64,000 nucleotides of DNA from Tenericutes bacterium 4572_104. GTDB taxonomy: Bacteria; Bacillota_I; Bacilli_A; Izemoplasmatales; UBA5603. The stretch spans positions 1 through 64,000 of the forward strand of contig NBLG01000001.1 of the NCBI GenBank assembly GCA_002084435.1, read 5' to 3'. A program made the position numbers and the translations under genes. This document shows, piece by piece, positions 36,336 to 45,759 of the stretch; position 1 is the stretch's first letter; each line of letters starts with the position of its first letter. A model generated the notes under the pieces. That model saw only the letters and a program-made list of their open reading frames with translations, was not told the origin of the DNA and did no database searches.

Positions 36336-37606
36336 TTTCTCACTCTTTTCTTTAATACGTTACAATCTAATTCTCCATCATAGAAACTCACTGTTATTTT
36401 TTTGTCAACTGAAACATCATTGATAGAGTTTTTAATAACATCATCTTGTTTTACAATAGTATAACCTTTTTTCATAATGCTTAAAGGATTAACTAAATCT
36501 AGTTTTTCATTTAAGCGAATGAAGTTATTTCTAGATTCGTTTAAAATAGAAATAATCGCTTGATTTAAACGTCTATTATTATTTGTTATTGTATTCTTAT
36601 AGCTTTCAATTTGTTTTCTAGGTTGATATGCATTTAATCTTTCTTCAAGATAAATCATCGATAGTTTTTTATTTTCAAATATCTTACTTGGATTTTTAAA
36701 ATAATTGTTTTCAATTATTTGGCTAAAATGTTTGGCTTTCGATTCTATATATTGATTTAACAATACTTCCATTCTTCTAATATTATTATCTAAAATTTTG
36801 TATATATCTTTTTTGCTTGGAACTGCGAGTTCAGCTGCGTGTGAAGGAGTTGAAGCTCTTACGTCACTTACAAAATCAGCTATCGTAAAATCCGTTTCAT
36901 GTCCAACTGCTGATATAATAGGAATTTTCGATGCATAAATACTTCTAGCGACTATCTCTTCATTAAACCCCCAAAGATCTTCAATAGATCCACCACCACG
37001 TCCAATTATTAAAACATCAACTAAATTATCTTTATTAGCTAAATTGATTTGTTTAGAAATTGATTCTTTGGCATTAACTCCTTGGACTAATGCAGGATAA
37101 ATGATTATTTTTACAAGAGGGTATCTGATATTTATAATATTAATAATATCTCTAATAGCCGCTCCTGTAGGGCTAGTCACAACTCCAATGACTTTAGGGT
37201 ATTTTGGAATAGGCATTTTATGTTCTTCTTTAAACATACCCATTTCTTCTAATTTAGCCTTTAATTTTTCATAAGCTAAATAGAGGTTCCCTACTCCATC
37301 TAAATCCATTTTGTTTATATATATTTGATAAGTTCCATAGGGCTCATAAACAGATACATTGCCTTCAATTATAACCTTATCTCCATCTTTAGGATTAAAA
37401 TTTAATGATTTTGTATTTGACGCAAACATAATTGCGCTTACTTGACTCTTATCATCTTTAAGAGTTAAGTATAGATGTCCTCTACTATGGCGTTTAAAAT
37501 TTGAAATTTCAGCTTTCAATAAAATTTTCTGCAAGTTATCATCTTGGTCAAAACGGTATTTTAAATATCTATTTAAAGCTGTAACTGTTAAATAAATTCT
37601 TTCCAT
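36332..37606 (-). CDS. xseA: exodeoxyribonuclease VII large subunit
   Basis: A 424-residue subunit of the single-strand exonuclease. N-terminal OB fold (ISNFKRHSRGHLYLTLKDDKS), catalytic region VVTSPTGAAIRDI, GRGGGSIEDLWGFN and SAVGHETDFTIADFVSDVRASTPSHAAEL, followed by a coiled-coil domain. Its ATG overlaps the nusB stop by one base; operon nusB-xseA-xseB-dxs-recN. Confidence 0.96.
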   Translation of the reverse strand: MERIYLTVTALNRYLKYRFDQDDNLQKILLKAEISNFKRHSRGHLYLTLKDDKSQVSAIMFASNTKSLNFNPKDGDKVIIEGNVSVYEPYGTYQIYINKMDLDGVGNLYLAYEKLKAKLEEMGMFKEEHKMPIPKYPKVIGVVTSPTGAAIRDIINIINIRYPLVKIIIYPALVQGVNAKESISKQINLANKDNLVDVLIIGRGGGSIEDLWGFNEEIVARSIYASKIPIISAVGHETDFTIADFVSDVRASTPSHAAELAVPSKKDIYKILDNNIRRMEVLLNQYIESKAKHFSQIIENNYFKNPSKIFENKKLSMIYLEERLNAYQPRKQIESYKNTITNNNRRLNQAIISILNESRNNFIRLNEKLDLVNPLSIMKKGYTIVKQDDVIKNSINDVSVDKKITVSFYDGELDCNVLKKRVRK

Positions 37607-37977
37607 TATTTCTCCAAACTTTTCCTAATATTATCTAATAACTTATTATTAAACCGCTTTTGAGAATCATCATCTAGATTAGATAACTTTTTAGTTAAAT
37701 TAATAGCTTCATTAATAGAGATAGTATCAGGTATAGATGTATATACCATTTCATAAACAGAGTTTCTAATTATAGCTAAATCCACGTAATTTAATCTATC
37801 TATTGTATATCCTGTTAAATTATCGCTGATAATTTTATCTATTTCATCTATTTTTTTTAAAATGTCATTATATCTTTCAATAATTTCATCGGTAAAATTT
37901 TCTTTTAAATAGTCTCCACCAACAGAAAAAATATACAATAATTGTACTATTTTTTCACGAAATTCAGTCCTTTTCAT
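37606..37977 (-). CDS. nusB: transcription antitermination factor NusB
   Basis: A 123-residue helical RNA-binding protein for rRNA antitermination. REKIVQLLYIF at the N-terminus and the IPDTISINEAINLTKKLSNLDDDSQKRFNNKLLDNI C-terminal signature match the family. GTG 37986 opens the frame but is part of the AGGTGA ribosome site; ATG 37977, six bases later, is the start. Confidence 0.9.
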   Translation of the reverse strand: MKRTEFREKIVQLLYIFSVGGDYLKENFTDEIIERYNDILKKIDEIDKIISDNLTGYTIDRLNYVDLAIIRNSVYEMVYTSIPDTISINEAINLTKKLSNLDDDSQKRFNNKLLDNIRKSLEK

Positions 37978-38005
37978 ATTGTTCACCTAACTCTCAATTA
38001 ATAAT

Positions 38006-38033
38006 ATTTTATCACAGTTATAACAATATTAAA
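38006..38033 (-). promoter_or_regulatory. promoter of nusB-xseAB-dxs-recN
   Basis: Minus strand TTTAAT (38028-38033), 16 bases, TAAAAT (38006-38011) with TGA before it (extended -10). Confidence 0.45.
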
Positions 38034-38068
38034 AGAGATTTAAATTTTCATAAATATTGTAATAATTA

Positions 38069-39763
38069 TTATAAAATATCTTTAACATAAACATAAGCCT
38101 TGTAAGGTTTTAATAAAAAATTATTTTTTAAAGGAACTTCATAACCATTACCATAAAAATACTTATATCCAGTTAAATCTATATCCTTTAATGATACAAA
38201 AACATCTAGACTTGTAAAATTACTCATTACTAGATATGCTTTGTCTTTACCCTTATTTATATAAGAAAAATGTTCTCTATTATCAATATCAATAAAAGAT
38301 ACACTACCAAAGATAATATTTTCCTTGTCTAATTTTCTCTGTTTTAAAATAAATTTATAGGTATTAAGAATAGAACTAGGATTATTTAAATCATTTTCTA
38401 CATTGATTATTTGATAATTATAATTAACTTCCATCCAAGGTTTAACAGTTGAAAAGCCAGCGTATTTAGAAGAGTTCCACTGCATAGGGCTTCTTGCGCT
38501 ATCTCTCGACCTATCTCTAAGTGTTTTTATAGCGTCTTCTTTTTTGGCTCCTCTTTTGATAAAATTATTATATTCAGTAAAAACTTCCACATCTCTAAAA
38601 GATTCTAGATTATTATACAAAACATTTGTCATGCCTATTTCTTCTCCTTGATAGGTAATACTAGTTCCAGGCATGAAATACAAAGTTATCGCAAGCATTT
38701 TCGCGGATAAAACACGATATTTAGAATCATTACCATAATGGCTTACAATTCTAGGGTGATCGTGGTTATGCCAATATATTAAATTCCATCCCAATCCATC
38801 TAATATATTATACCAATGATTGAAACTCTTCTTGATTTCATCTACTCTAAGTTTTCCTTTACCCCATTTTCCTAAGAATATACCGTTTGAGTCATCAGTA
38901 TCAGCCCAAACATGACCAAAATGTATCAAAAGATTAAACTCATGGGAATCATAACCCACATATTTTAAAGCTTGAGATTTAGTAGCTCCACCTGATTCTC
39001 CTATAATTAATAGGTCATTCGGAATAAATAATTCTTCAGCTAATTCTTTTATATATTCGTGATGTTTTTCTAATCCAGAAAAGTGATTATATCCAGGATA
39101 ATCATCAATAAAATCCCAATCCTTTTCTAGATGATTAGCAGCATCAATTCTAAAACCATCAACTCCATTTTCTATCCAAAATTTAATAATTTTTTTCATT
39201 TCCTGTCTTACATCTTTGTTTCGCCAGTTTAAATCCGGCATTTTTTTAGAAAAAATATGCAAGTAATATTCATCTACTTCTTGAATATAATCCCAAGCAG
39301 GGCCTCCAAACCAACTCAACCACCTTGTAGGTGGTATTCTTTCTGATTTATCATTATATTTTGGTTTTTGCCAAATATAATAATTATGATATTTTTTGTA
39401 TTTAGGATGATTTGGATTAGAAGCAATTTTAAACCAAGGATGTTCATCTGAAGTGTGATTTAAGACTAAATCACAGATTATTTTTATATCTAGTTCATGT
39501 GCTTTTTTTATTAGATTTTTAAAATCCTTCAAAGTTCCAAAATCCTTTGAAACCTTATAATAATCACTTACATCATATCCATTATCATCCATAGGTGATT
39601 CGTAATGAGGTGATATCCAAATTGTGTCACATCCAATATCTTTTATGTAATCAAGCTTCATTGTTAATCCAGGAATATCTCCTAAACCATCATTATTTCC
39701 ATCATAAAAGCTTTTTAATGTAACTTGATATATATTTGTATACTTCCACCAATCGTTTCTCAT
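38069..39763 (-). CDS. GH13 alpha-glucosidase (oligo-1,6-glucosidase type)
   Basis: A 564-residue alpha-amylase-superfamily hydrolase. The conserved regions are DLVLNHTS, GFRIDAAN (nucleophile Asp), LIIGESGG (acid/base Glu) and YWHNHDHPR (transition-state Asp; most relatives read NNHDQPR). N-terminal WWKYTNIYQVTLKSFYDGNNDGLGD with GDIPGLTMKLDYIKDIG is the oligo-1,6-glucosidase/sucrose-isomerase branch. No signal peptide, so it acts inside. GTG 39772 is part of the AGGAGTG ribosome site; ATG 39763 is the start. Its own extended -10 promoter lies at 39796-39804. It could break down imported oligosaccharides or glycogen products. Confidence 0.93.
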   Translation of the reverse strand: MRNDWWKYTNIYQVTLKSFYDGNNDGLGDIPGLTMKLDYIKDIGCDTIWISPHYESPMDDNGYDVSDYYKVSKDFGTLKDFKNLIKKAHELDIKIICDLVLNHTSDEHPWFKIASNPNHPKYKKYHNYYIWQKPKYNDKSERIPPTRWLSWFGGPAWDYIQEVDEYYLHIFSKKMPDLNWRNKDVRQEMKKIIKFWIENGVDGFRIDAANHLEKDWDFIDDYPGYNHFSGLEKHHEYIKELAEELFIPNDLLIIGESGGATKSQALKYVGYDSHEFNLLIHFGHVWADTDDSNGIFLGKWGKGKLRVDEIKKSFNHWYNILDGLGWNLIYWHNHDHPRIVSHYGNDSKYRVLSAKMLAITLYFMPGTSITYQGEEIGMTNVLYNNLESFRDVEVFTEYNNFIKRGAKKEDAIKTLRDRSRDSARSPMQWNSSKYAGFSTVKPWMEVNYNYQIINVENDLNNPSSILNTYKFILKQRKLDKENIIFGSVSFIDIDNREHFSYINKGKDKAYLVMSNFTSLDVFVSLKDIDLTGYKYFYGNGYEVPLKNNFLLKPYKAYVYVKDIL

Positions 39764-39795
39764 TGTAAACACTCCTGTATCTTTAACTTCTCCAT

Positions 39796-39804
39796 ATTAT
39801 AGCA
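39796..39804 (-). promoter_or_regulatory. extended -10 promoter for GH13 gene
   Basis: Minus strand TGCTATAAT, about 33 bases before the ATG; no good -35. Confidence 0.45.
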
Positions 39805-39828
39805 TATACCTAAAACTATAACTTAAAA

Positions 39829-42630
39829 TTATAATGCGTTAACGTTATCATATATAGTTGATATATTACCAATTAAATATTTAATATCAAAAGCTATTAA
39901 TTCAGATTTTTTAACTGTATTATTTTTATGATCTAAAATATATATGATTTTCGTATTATCAATAAGTTTTAAAAATTTCTTGAGGTATTTATTTTGGATT
40001 AAAACCGTGTCTAAACAAAGATAATCGAAATTTTTAAGTAAATCGATATCTTTAATATTTAACTTAGATGAAATATTAAATCCTAATAAACTTACACTTT
40101 TATCTTTTATTAATTTAATTATTTCTAAATCAATTGTTTCTTCTAAGTTAATTCTCAAGATAATATTATACTCTCTTATCTTTTTCAATATGCGGTTTAG
40201 ATAGTTTTTATTATTAATAGTAGTTGAAGATAAGGTTAAAACGAATTGTTTGACTATTGTTTTCTGTTTAATACTTTTAATCAAAGAATTAGTTATTAAC
40301 ATATCCCACTCTTCTTCTAAATTTGAAGAAATTAATACCCTTTTTAAACTGTTTTCTTCACCAAGCATCGCTTCATATGCAATTTTTACTTTGTACATTG
40401 ATTCTATATTATTTTCCCAGTTGTTATAGCTTATAAATGACAAAGGAACAAGTTTTTTATCTAGAAAATGGTTTATATTAATCAAAATAGTTTTAGATAG
40501 TTCTTGGTTATAACGGATATTTTTATTATCGTAAACGACTTTATTTGAATCTGAAGTTAAGGCGTCTAAATAAAGGAGTTTATATAAAATATCTTGTGTA
40601 AGAGTATTCTTAATTATAACTATAGAAATTCTGATGTCTAGTTCTTCGAATTTTTTGATAATAGAATCAGAAATTCTATTAATTACTCTTTTATCTGTGT
40701 TATTTATCAAAAGATAAAATTTAGAATAGTTTGAAAAATATATCTTATCTAAGTGTTGTCTCGCAGTTAATTTTAAAAACTCGTATATTGAATCTAATTT
40801 ATCCTTATAATTTAGATAATTATAATCTTTTAAATAATCAAAATAATTTCTAATATCAAGCATAAAGATAGTTTTTGAATCAATCTCTTTATTATCAAAT
40901 AATAATTGATGTTCATCACCAATTTTAAGTAGTGGATTGATATACAAGGATTCTTCTTTTGATTTTACTTCTTTTATATATGCATAGATCGTAAAATCTG
41001 AAGAGATGATATCTAAATGAATGGTTTTATTATTATTTACAAGATGCAAATCTAGTTCTTCAGTATTTAAAAAATCATCAATAAATATCTCTTCTTTTAT
41101 CATTTTTTGAAAATTCACAAATGCTAGATACTCTTGAGAAACACCAATGATTTTCTTAGAATGTTGGTTTAAAAAGTGGACTATATTATTATCTATTTTA
41201 ATAAACCCATTATTTTGTTTTTCAATCAGTATCTTATATTGATCTAGAGCTTCTTTAAAGATGAAATTATTATCAAAATCCCTTAATAATTTCTTTAAAA
41301 TTTCAGAAGCTAGTAAAACTAATTTCTGTTCAGTATCAAACTGCTCTATTTTATCACTATAAACTATGAATTGATTTAATTCGTTTTTTCGCTCGATTTT
41401 GTTTATATAAACATATTTAGTATCTCGAGTCTTATAGATACTTCTAGTATATTTAATTAAATCATCATATGTATATAGTTCAGAACTTAGTTTATCATTA
41501 ATAGCCTCTTCTATTACAGTTTCGGATAAGTGAAGGGGATTGATGTCTTTTTCTAATAATAGCCCCTTTTGATAATGGTAAAATATAAATCTATCTTCAT
41601 TAGGGATTATATATAAAAGCTTTTGAAAGGAATATATAGAATCCATAGCTCTAAATAGATGTAAGATAATATCTCTAGGTTTTTTGAAATGTTTATCTTG
41701 AAAAGCTATTGATAATAATCTATATACTGAATCAAACTGGTCTAATTTTGGTGGGACTGGTTTTAACTCTTCAATTAAATACTCAAGTTTTTCTATTTCT
41801 TGTTGGTTTTTTAAAAGACGAGCTAATTCTAAAGCAGCCACATAAAATACTAGCCGGTAGTTTTTAGATAGAATGTTTAACATCGTTGGTAAATATTTCT
41901 GATAAAATTTCCAAGCTTCATCTAGACGATCCAATTTAATATTAATTAAGATATATCTATCGAGATATCTTCTTTTATTTTTTGATTTAATAAAGTATTC
42001 TTGATATTTAATTAATGCATTCTCAAAATCGCCTTCAAAATAGAGAATATCAGATTCAGCTAAATAAAATATAGGATTTCTTTTTTTAACATCAAATTTA
42101 ATTGCGTGATAATAATTATTTTTTGCATTTTCTAAATCTTTTTGTTTTAAATATAGCATTGATAATTTTAAATATTTACTTACTAAGTTGCTTGAAGAAA
42201 TATTATCTTTTATGCTTTTTAAGCTATCTATAGCTTTTTCATATTCCGCTAGTCCTTCATAACAAACCGCATAGTAAAATTTCTGCATTACTTTTTGATG
42301 AGGGTTAATTAAAAATCTTTCTCTTTGCATTAAAACGTATTCTAGTTTCATAAAATCTTCAGTTCTTAAGAGAGTTTTTATTAATTCATCATATAGTTTT
42401 GTACGCTGTTCGTTTGTTTGAAACTCATCTTTTTTTAATTCTTCTTCTAATAAATTAATAGCTTCTTCATGCATTCTTAAAAAGCGCATTATTTCTATTT
42501 CATAGAGAAATATATCTAATGCAAGAGAATAGTTTTTATTCGTTTTTGATTCTTTTAAAAGAATTTTTAGTTGATTTAATAATTCAACTGTTTTTTTCTC
42601 TTTTTTTAAGGCTTCAAATTTTGTCTCCAT
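39829..42630 (-). CDS. large TPR protein with degenerate GGDEF- and EAL-like regions
   Basis: A 933-residue soluble protein I do not recognise as a whole. Residues 1-300 are helical repeats of TPR type (for example SKYLKLSMLYLKQKDLENAKNNYYHAIK and IFYLAESDILYFEGDFENALIKYQEY). About 455-570 looks PAS-like. From 585 a GGDEF-type pattern appears (FMLDIRNYFDYL...; where GGDEF should be, SNYSKF at 633-638). From 720 to the end an EAL-like layout follows: EAM at 753-755, FVLTLSS, INLEET (823-828) and LLGFNISSKL where DDFGxG is expected. All catalytic residues but possibly the first Glu are gone, so enzyme activity is unlikely. Overlaps the upstream phosphoesterase gene by 17 bases. Confidence 0.65.
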   Translation of the reverse strand: METKFEALKKEKKTVELLNQLKILLKESKTNKNYSLALDIFLYEIEIMRFLRMHEEAINLLEEELKKDEFQTNEQRTKLYDELIKTLLRTEDFMKLEYVLMQRERFLINPHQKVMQKFYYAVCYEGLAEYEKAIDSLKSIKDNISSSNLVSKYLKLSMLYLKQKDLENAKNNYYHAIKFDVKKRNPIFYLAESDILYFEGDFENALIKYQEYFIKSKNKRRYLDRYILINIKLDRLDEAWKFYQKYLPTMLNILSKNYRLVFYVAALELARLLKNQQEIEKLEYLIEELKPVPPKLDQFDSVYRLLSIAFQDKHFKKPRDIILHLFRAMDSIYSFQKLLYIIPNEDRFIFYHYQKGLLLEKDINPLHLSETVIEEAINDKLSSELYTYDDLIKYTRSIYKTRDTKYVYINKIERKNELNQFIVYSDKIEQFDTEQKLVLLASEILKKLLRDFDNNFIFKEALDQYKILIEKQNNGFIKIDNNIVHFLNQHSKKIIGVSQEYLAFVNFQKMIKEEIFIDDFLNTEELDLHLVNNNKTIHLDIISSDFTIYAYIKEVKSKEESLYINPLLKIGDEHQLLFDNKEIDSKTIFMLDIRNYFDYLKDYNYLNYKDKLDSIYEFLKLTARQHLDKIYFSNYSKFYLLINNTDKRVINRISDSIIKKFEELDIRISIVIIKNTLTQDILYKLLYLDALTSDSNKVVYDNKNIRYNQELSKTILININHFLDKKLVPLSFISYNNWENNIESMYKVKIAYEAMLGEENSLKRVLISSNLEEEWDMLITNSLIKSIKQKTIVKQFVLTLSSTTINNKNYLNRILKKIREYNIILRINLEETIDLEIIKLIKDKSVSLLGFNISSKLNIKDIDLLKNFDYLCLDTVLIQNKYLKKFLKLIDNTKIIYILDHKNNTVKKSELIAFDIKYLIGNISTIYDNVNAL

Positions 42631-43135
42631 TTTTACCTCTTGGCTTTGTATATTCTAATAGGATTTCACCTTTAATGTTTAGTATTTTTACATTTATTTC
42701 TTTTTCAGTTATTTCAAGTAATGCGTAACTTGATTTAGAAAATATTCTTCTAGTGGATAAAGAGCCAGGGTTAATAAACAATATACCATTTATATCTTTA
42801 ACTAGATATTGATGAGTATGCCCAAAACAGATAATATCGATATCATTATAATTTCCATAATTAAGTAGTCTAGAAAGTCCCATTTTAACTGAGTAAAGAT
42901 GTCCATGTGTTAAGAATACCTTTAATCCTTCAAAAATCAATGTTAGTTTTAAAGGAAAGTTGGGGTCAAAGGGATTGTTTCCCTTAACACCGTAAATTCC
43001 AAGTTCAGTCAATTCATATTCTCTCATTTCTGAATCTCCTAAAGATATATAATGTTCTAATCCTCTATTTTGTTTTATTATTTTTTTAACTGATTCTTTG
43101 TCGCGATGATTATCGCTAAATAATAACAACTTCAT
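42614..43135 (-). CDS. YfcE/MJ0936-like metallophosphoesterase
   Basis: A 173-residue calcineurin-like phosphodiesterase. Metal motifs in order: SDNHRD, GDSE, KGNNP (GNxD/N), THGHLY and FGHTHQ, then NPGS. Small cytoplasmic enzyme; natural substrate unknown. TTG 43150 opens the frame but GAGGAT lies between it and ATG 43135, which is chosen. Overlaps the end of rdgB by 20 bases and the start of the TPR/EAL-like gene by 17. Confidence 0.9.
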   Translation of the reverse strand: MKLLLFSDNHRDKESVKKIIKQNRGLEHYISLGDSEMREYELTELGIYGVKGNNPFDPNFPLKLTLIFEGLKVFLTHGHLYSVKMGLSRLLNYGNYNDIDIICFGHTHQYLVKDINGILFINPGSLSTRRIFSKSSYALLEITEKEINVKILNIKGEILLEYTKPRGKNGDKI

Positions 43136-43709
43136 TTTTAATATCCTCAATCAATTTTTTTAAGGCTTTTCCTCTATGACTGATTTTATTTTTCTCTTCT
43201 TCATTTAATTCAGCCATTCGTTTATTTATATCCTTTACTATAAATAGGGGATCATAGCCAAAACCGTTTTTTCCTTTGTAATCATAAGCAATTTCTCCAA
43301 AAACTTTACCTATATAATGATAATATTTATCATTTGGATAATACAGGACTATTTCCGATATAAAATATGCTTTTCTATTAGTTATATTTTTTAAATGTTT
43401 TAATAATTTTTCATTGTTTGCCTTCATAGTTCCTTCAGAAGAAAATCTCTTTGATTTTACTCCTAAAAGATTTGGCAAAGCTTCAACTACAAGGCCAGAA
43501 TCGTCTCCTAAAGTAGGAAGATTATAGAATTTAGCGATAGTCTTAGCTTTTTTTAAGGCGTTTTCAAAAAAACTAAAACCGTCTTCAATAATCTCTTCTT
43601 TCCAATTTAAATCATTTAATGAAAGACATTGAATATTTAAAGGAGCTAATAGTGCTTTTATTTCTTGAAATTTATTTTTGTTTTGCGTAGCTATAATTAG
43701 TTTTTTCAT
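43116..43709 (-). CDS. rdgB: XTP/dITP diphosphatase (RdgB/HAM1)
   Basis: Removes ITP, dITP and XTP from the nucleotide pool. Start MKKLIIATQNKNKFQEIKALL, centre LPTLGDDSGLVVEALP, later GKNGFGYDPLF and SHRGKAL: all RdgB signatures. ATG 43709 follows AAGGTG by six bases; a frame extension to 43736 has no site. 197 residues. An extended -10 (TGGTAAAAT, 43727-43735) lies upstream. Confidence 0.95.
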   Translation of the reverse strand: MKKLIIATQNKNKFQEIKALLAPLNIQCLSLNDLNWKEEIIEDGFSFFENALKKAKTIAKFYNLPTLGDDSGLVVEALPNLLGVKSKRFSSEGTMKANNEKLLKHLKNITNRKAYFISEIVLYYPNDKYYHYIGKVFGEIAYDYKGKNGFGYDPLFIVKDINKRMAELNEEEKNKISHRGKALKKLIEDIKNEVVII

Positions 43710-43726
43710 AGTATACACCTTATTTA

Positions 43727-43735
43727 ATTTTACCA
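43727..43735 (-). promoter_or_regulatory. extended -10 promoter for rdgB unit
   Basis: Minus strand TGGTAAAAT about 18 bases before the start codon; no good -35. Confidence 0.4.
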
Positions 43736-43765
43736 TATATTTGGCATGTTTTCCCTATTAAACAG

Positions 43766-43792
43766 AAAAAAAAGATTAAGAAATCTTAACCT
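43766..43792 (-). terminator. terminator after KtrA/TrkA gene
   Basis: Minus strand AGGTTAAG, loop ATTT, CTTAATCT (one G-U pair) and about eight T. Confidence 0.75.
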
Positions 43793-43796
43793 TTTT

Positions 43797-44477
43797 CTAT
43801 TTTTTTAATTTTCTACCGTTTAACCAAGTTGTAAATTTATGTATTAAATCATTTCTACCAATTAATAATATTTCATCCTTAGCCTCAAAAGGTGTTTGTG
43901 AGCTTGGAATTATGATTTTATCATTTCTTCTAATAGCCACGATATTAACGCCGAATTTTTTGCGAATATCTAATTCAAGCAAGTTTTTCCCTATTATCTT
44001 TTTAGATACATTAATAGAGATAAAACTATATTGATTATCTAATTGTAAGTATTCTAAGAAATTGCCAGAAATAAGTATCTTAGCTAATCTTTTACCTGTG
44101 GCTTGTTCTGGCCAGATAAGGTGTTCTGTATCTACTCCAAGTTTTTCTACTACTCTAGCATGGTATTCTGATTGTACTTTAACATAGATTTCTTTAACAC
44201 CTAAGTCCTCTAAGATTAAAGTTGTCAAAATAGAATTATCGACATTCATTCCTGTAGCTACGATTACAGTTTCATATGAAGAAATGCTGATTTCTCTCAA
44301 AGCATCGATATCAGTGGAATCTAAACAAATCGCATTAGTAACTAGTTTTGCGATTTTTTCTATTTTTTCAAAATTCTTGTCTATTACTAAAACATTAGCT
44401 TCTAAACTAACCAATTCTTCAATTAAAGCTTGACCAAAACGGCCTACTCCAATAACTGCGAATGATTTTTTTGCCAA
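43797..44477 (-). CDS. potassium channel/transporter regulatory subunit (KtrA/TrkA type)
   Basis: A 226-residue RCK protein: Rossmann TrkA-N (FAVIGVGRFGQALIEEL, then DK, and CLDSTD) followed by TrkA-C (about 140-215). Such subunits bind nucleotides and gate a KtrB/TrkH membrane partner, which is not in this window. GTG 44486 opens the frame; GGAGTGG overlaps it and fits TTG 44477 (six bases), giving MAKKSFAVIG. Single gene with a strong promoter carrying a palindrome in its spacer. Confidence 0.88.
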   Translation of the reverse strand: MAKKSFAVIGVGRFGQALIEELVSLEANVLVIDKNFEKIEKIAKLVTNAICLDSTDIDALREISISSYETVIVATGMNVDNSILTTLILEDLGVKEIYVKVQSEYHARVVEKLGVDTEHLIWPEQATGKRLAKILISGNFLEYLQLDNQYSFISINVSKKIIGKNLLELDIRKKFGVNIVAIRRNDKIIIPSSQTPFEAKDEILLIGRNDLIHKFTTWLNGRKLKK

Positions 44478-44507
44478 AGGTACCACTCCATTCCTATCAT
44501 ATAAACT

Positions 44508-44535
44508 ATTATACTTGAAACCTAGGTTTTGTCAA
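44508..44535 (-). promoter_or_regulatory. KtrA-like gene promoter with 12-bp palindrome in the spacer
   Basis: Perfect TTGACA (44530-44535), 16 bases, perfect TATAAT (44508-44513). The spacer contains AAACCTAGGTTT (44518-44529), a perfect palindrome with a GC-rich core in an AT-rich region: a likely operator. Confidence 0.75.
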
Positions 44536-44591
44536 TTAAAAGCGGTAAATAAAAATCAAATCTAACTATATACAAAAGCACATATATATAT

Positions 44592-44597
44592 TATAAT
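44592..44597 (+). promoter_or_regulatory. -10 element for CPBP protease gene
   Basis: TATAAT within a long alternating TA stretch; no convincing -35, about 20 bases before the GAGGTGA ribosome site. Confidence 0.3.
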
Positions 44598-44618
44598 AAT
44601 TAATAGCGAGGTGAAGAA

Positions 44619-45707
44619 ATGAACGAATACGATGATTTGTTTGATAAAGAAATAGACTATAATTCTTCAAATTACAATTCTAATAAGGGTATTGATAAAT
44701 TATATGAAGATATTAATTTACAAAAAAGAAATGGTATTTTATTAATGATTTATATCTTATCTATGATTCTTTTCACTTTTTTATCTCAGGTATATATTGA
44801 TATCAAATATCCTGATAAAGATATGATTTTAGATAATATAACATCTGTTAGTGACCCTACTTTTGGAACTTATGATAATCTAGACGGGACAACTCTATAT
44901 ACTTTTAGATATTTTTCTATCATGAAGAATGAAACCGGAATAGAATTGCCTATTGTTTATGTAGATATTTTATTAACTGATGATGATAATAATTCATATA
45001 CCTTAACTATAGAAAAAGAAAATATCGCTGATGGCGAAACTTTCTTTTTGGGAAGTACAGCTAATATTGATTTTTATCCAACTCATCATGAAGTAAATAT
45101 AGGATTTGATGAAAGTCATTATTTCTATGTGTTAATAGGCCTTTTACCTGTTATGGTAAGTGCTATTGCCTTTTTAATTGTCGATTGGAAGGCTTTCAAA
45201 TATGATGCTTTAAGATTTAAAAAGGATTTCTCAAATCATATAGGTACTATTGTTATAGGTTTTATTGGGGTATGGACTGCTTTAGTTATTGCGTCTTATA
45301 TTCTTAGTTTTTTAGGAGTTACAGACACCTCAGAAAATGAAATGGTAATTAAAAGTTTATTTACTCCTGATACTTTTCAATTGATTCTTCTTTTTTCACT
45401 TCTTTGTATATTTACTCCTATAGCTGAGGAAGTAATATTTAGAAAAGTTATTTATAATTTTTTTGAATCAAAAACAAATTATATTGGTGGTATTATTTTA
45501 AGCGGATCTGTTTTTGGTTTAATGCATGTTATTTCCTATGGGGATTTTATTCAAGCAATTCCATATATTTTAATGGGAATGGTATTTGGTTATATTTATT
45601 ACAAGGCCAAGAAAAACATCTTCGTTACTATAGGAGTTCATTTTATTAATAATTTTATTTCGTTCTTAGTTTACGCTCTTGGAGCTTATGGTATATATAA
45701 TATTTAA
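44619..45707 (+). CDS. CPBP-family intramembrane glutamic protease
   Basis: A 362-residue membrane protein. C-terminal CPBP (Rce1-like) domain with the three motifs EEVIFRK (EExxxR), FGLMH (FxxxH) and HFINN, across four to five helices. Before it: a short acidic N-terminus, one helix (about 40-60), a ~100-residue strand-rich outside domain (70-165) and another helix pair. The outside domain is unusual for bacterial CPBP proteases. Family members cleave prenylated or signal-type peptides, or act in bacteriocin self-protection; the role here is unknown. GAGGTGA precedes ATG 44619. Confidence 0.88.
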   Translation: MNEYDDLFDKEIDYNSSNYNSNKGIDKLYEDINLQKRNGILLMIYILSMILFTFLSQVYIDIKYPDKDMILDNITSVSDPTFGTYDNLDGTTLYTFRYFSIMKNETGIELPIVYVDILLTDDDNNSYTLTIEKENIADGETFFLGSTANIDFYPTHHEVNIGFDESHYFYVLIGLLPVMVSAIAFLIVDWKAFKYDALRFKKDFSNHIGTIVIGFIGVWTALVIASYILSFLGVTDTSENEMVIKSLFTPDTFQLILLFSLLCIFTPIAEEVIFRKVIYNFFESKTNYIGGIILSGSVFGLMHVISYGDFIQAIPYILMGMVFGYIYYKAKKNIFVTIGVHFINNFISFLVYALGAYGIYNI

Positions 45708-45723
45708 TTATATATTTTGACAC

Positions 45724-45753
45724 AAAAAAAAGGCTTACTAACAAGCCTTTTTT
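45724..45753. terminator. bidirectional terminator between CPBP protease and HU genes
   Basis: AAAAAGGCTT, loop ACTAAC, AAGCCTTTTT; A and T runs on both flanks serve both converging genes. Confidence 0.9.
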
Positions 45754-45759
45754 GTTTAC

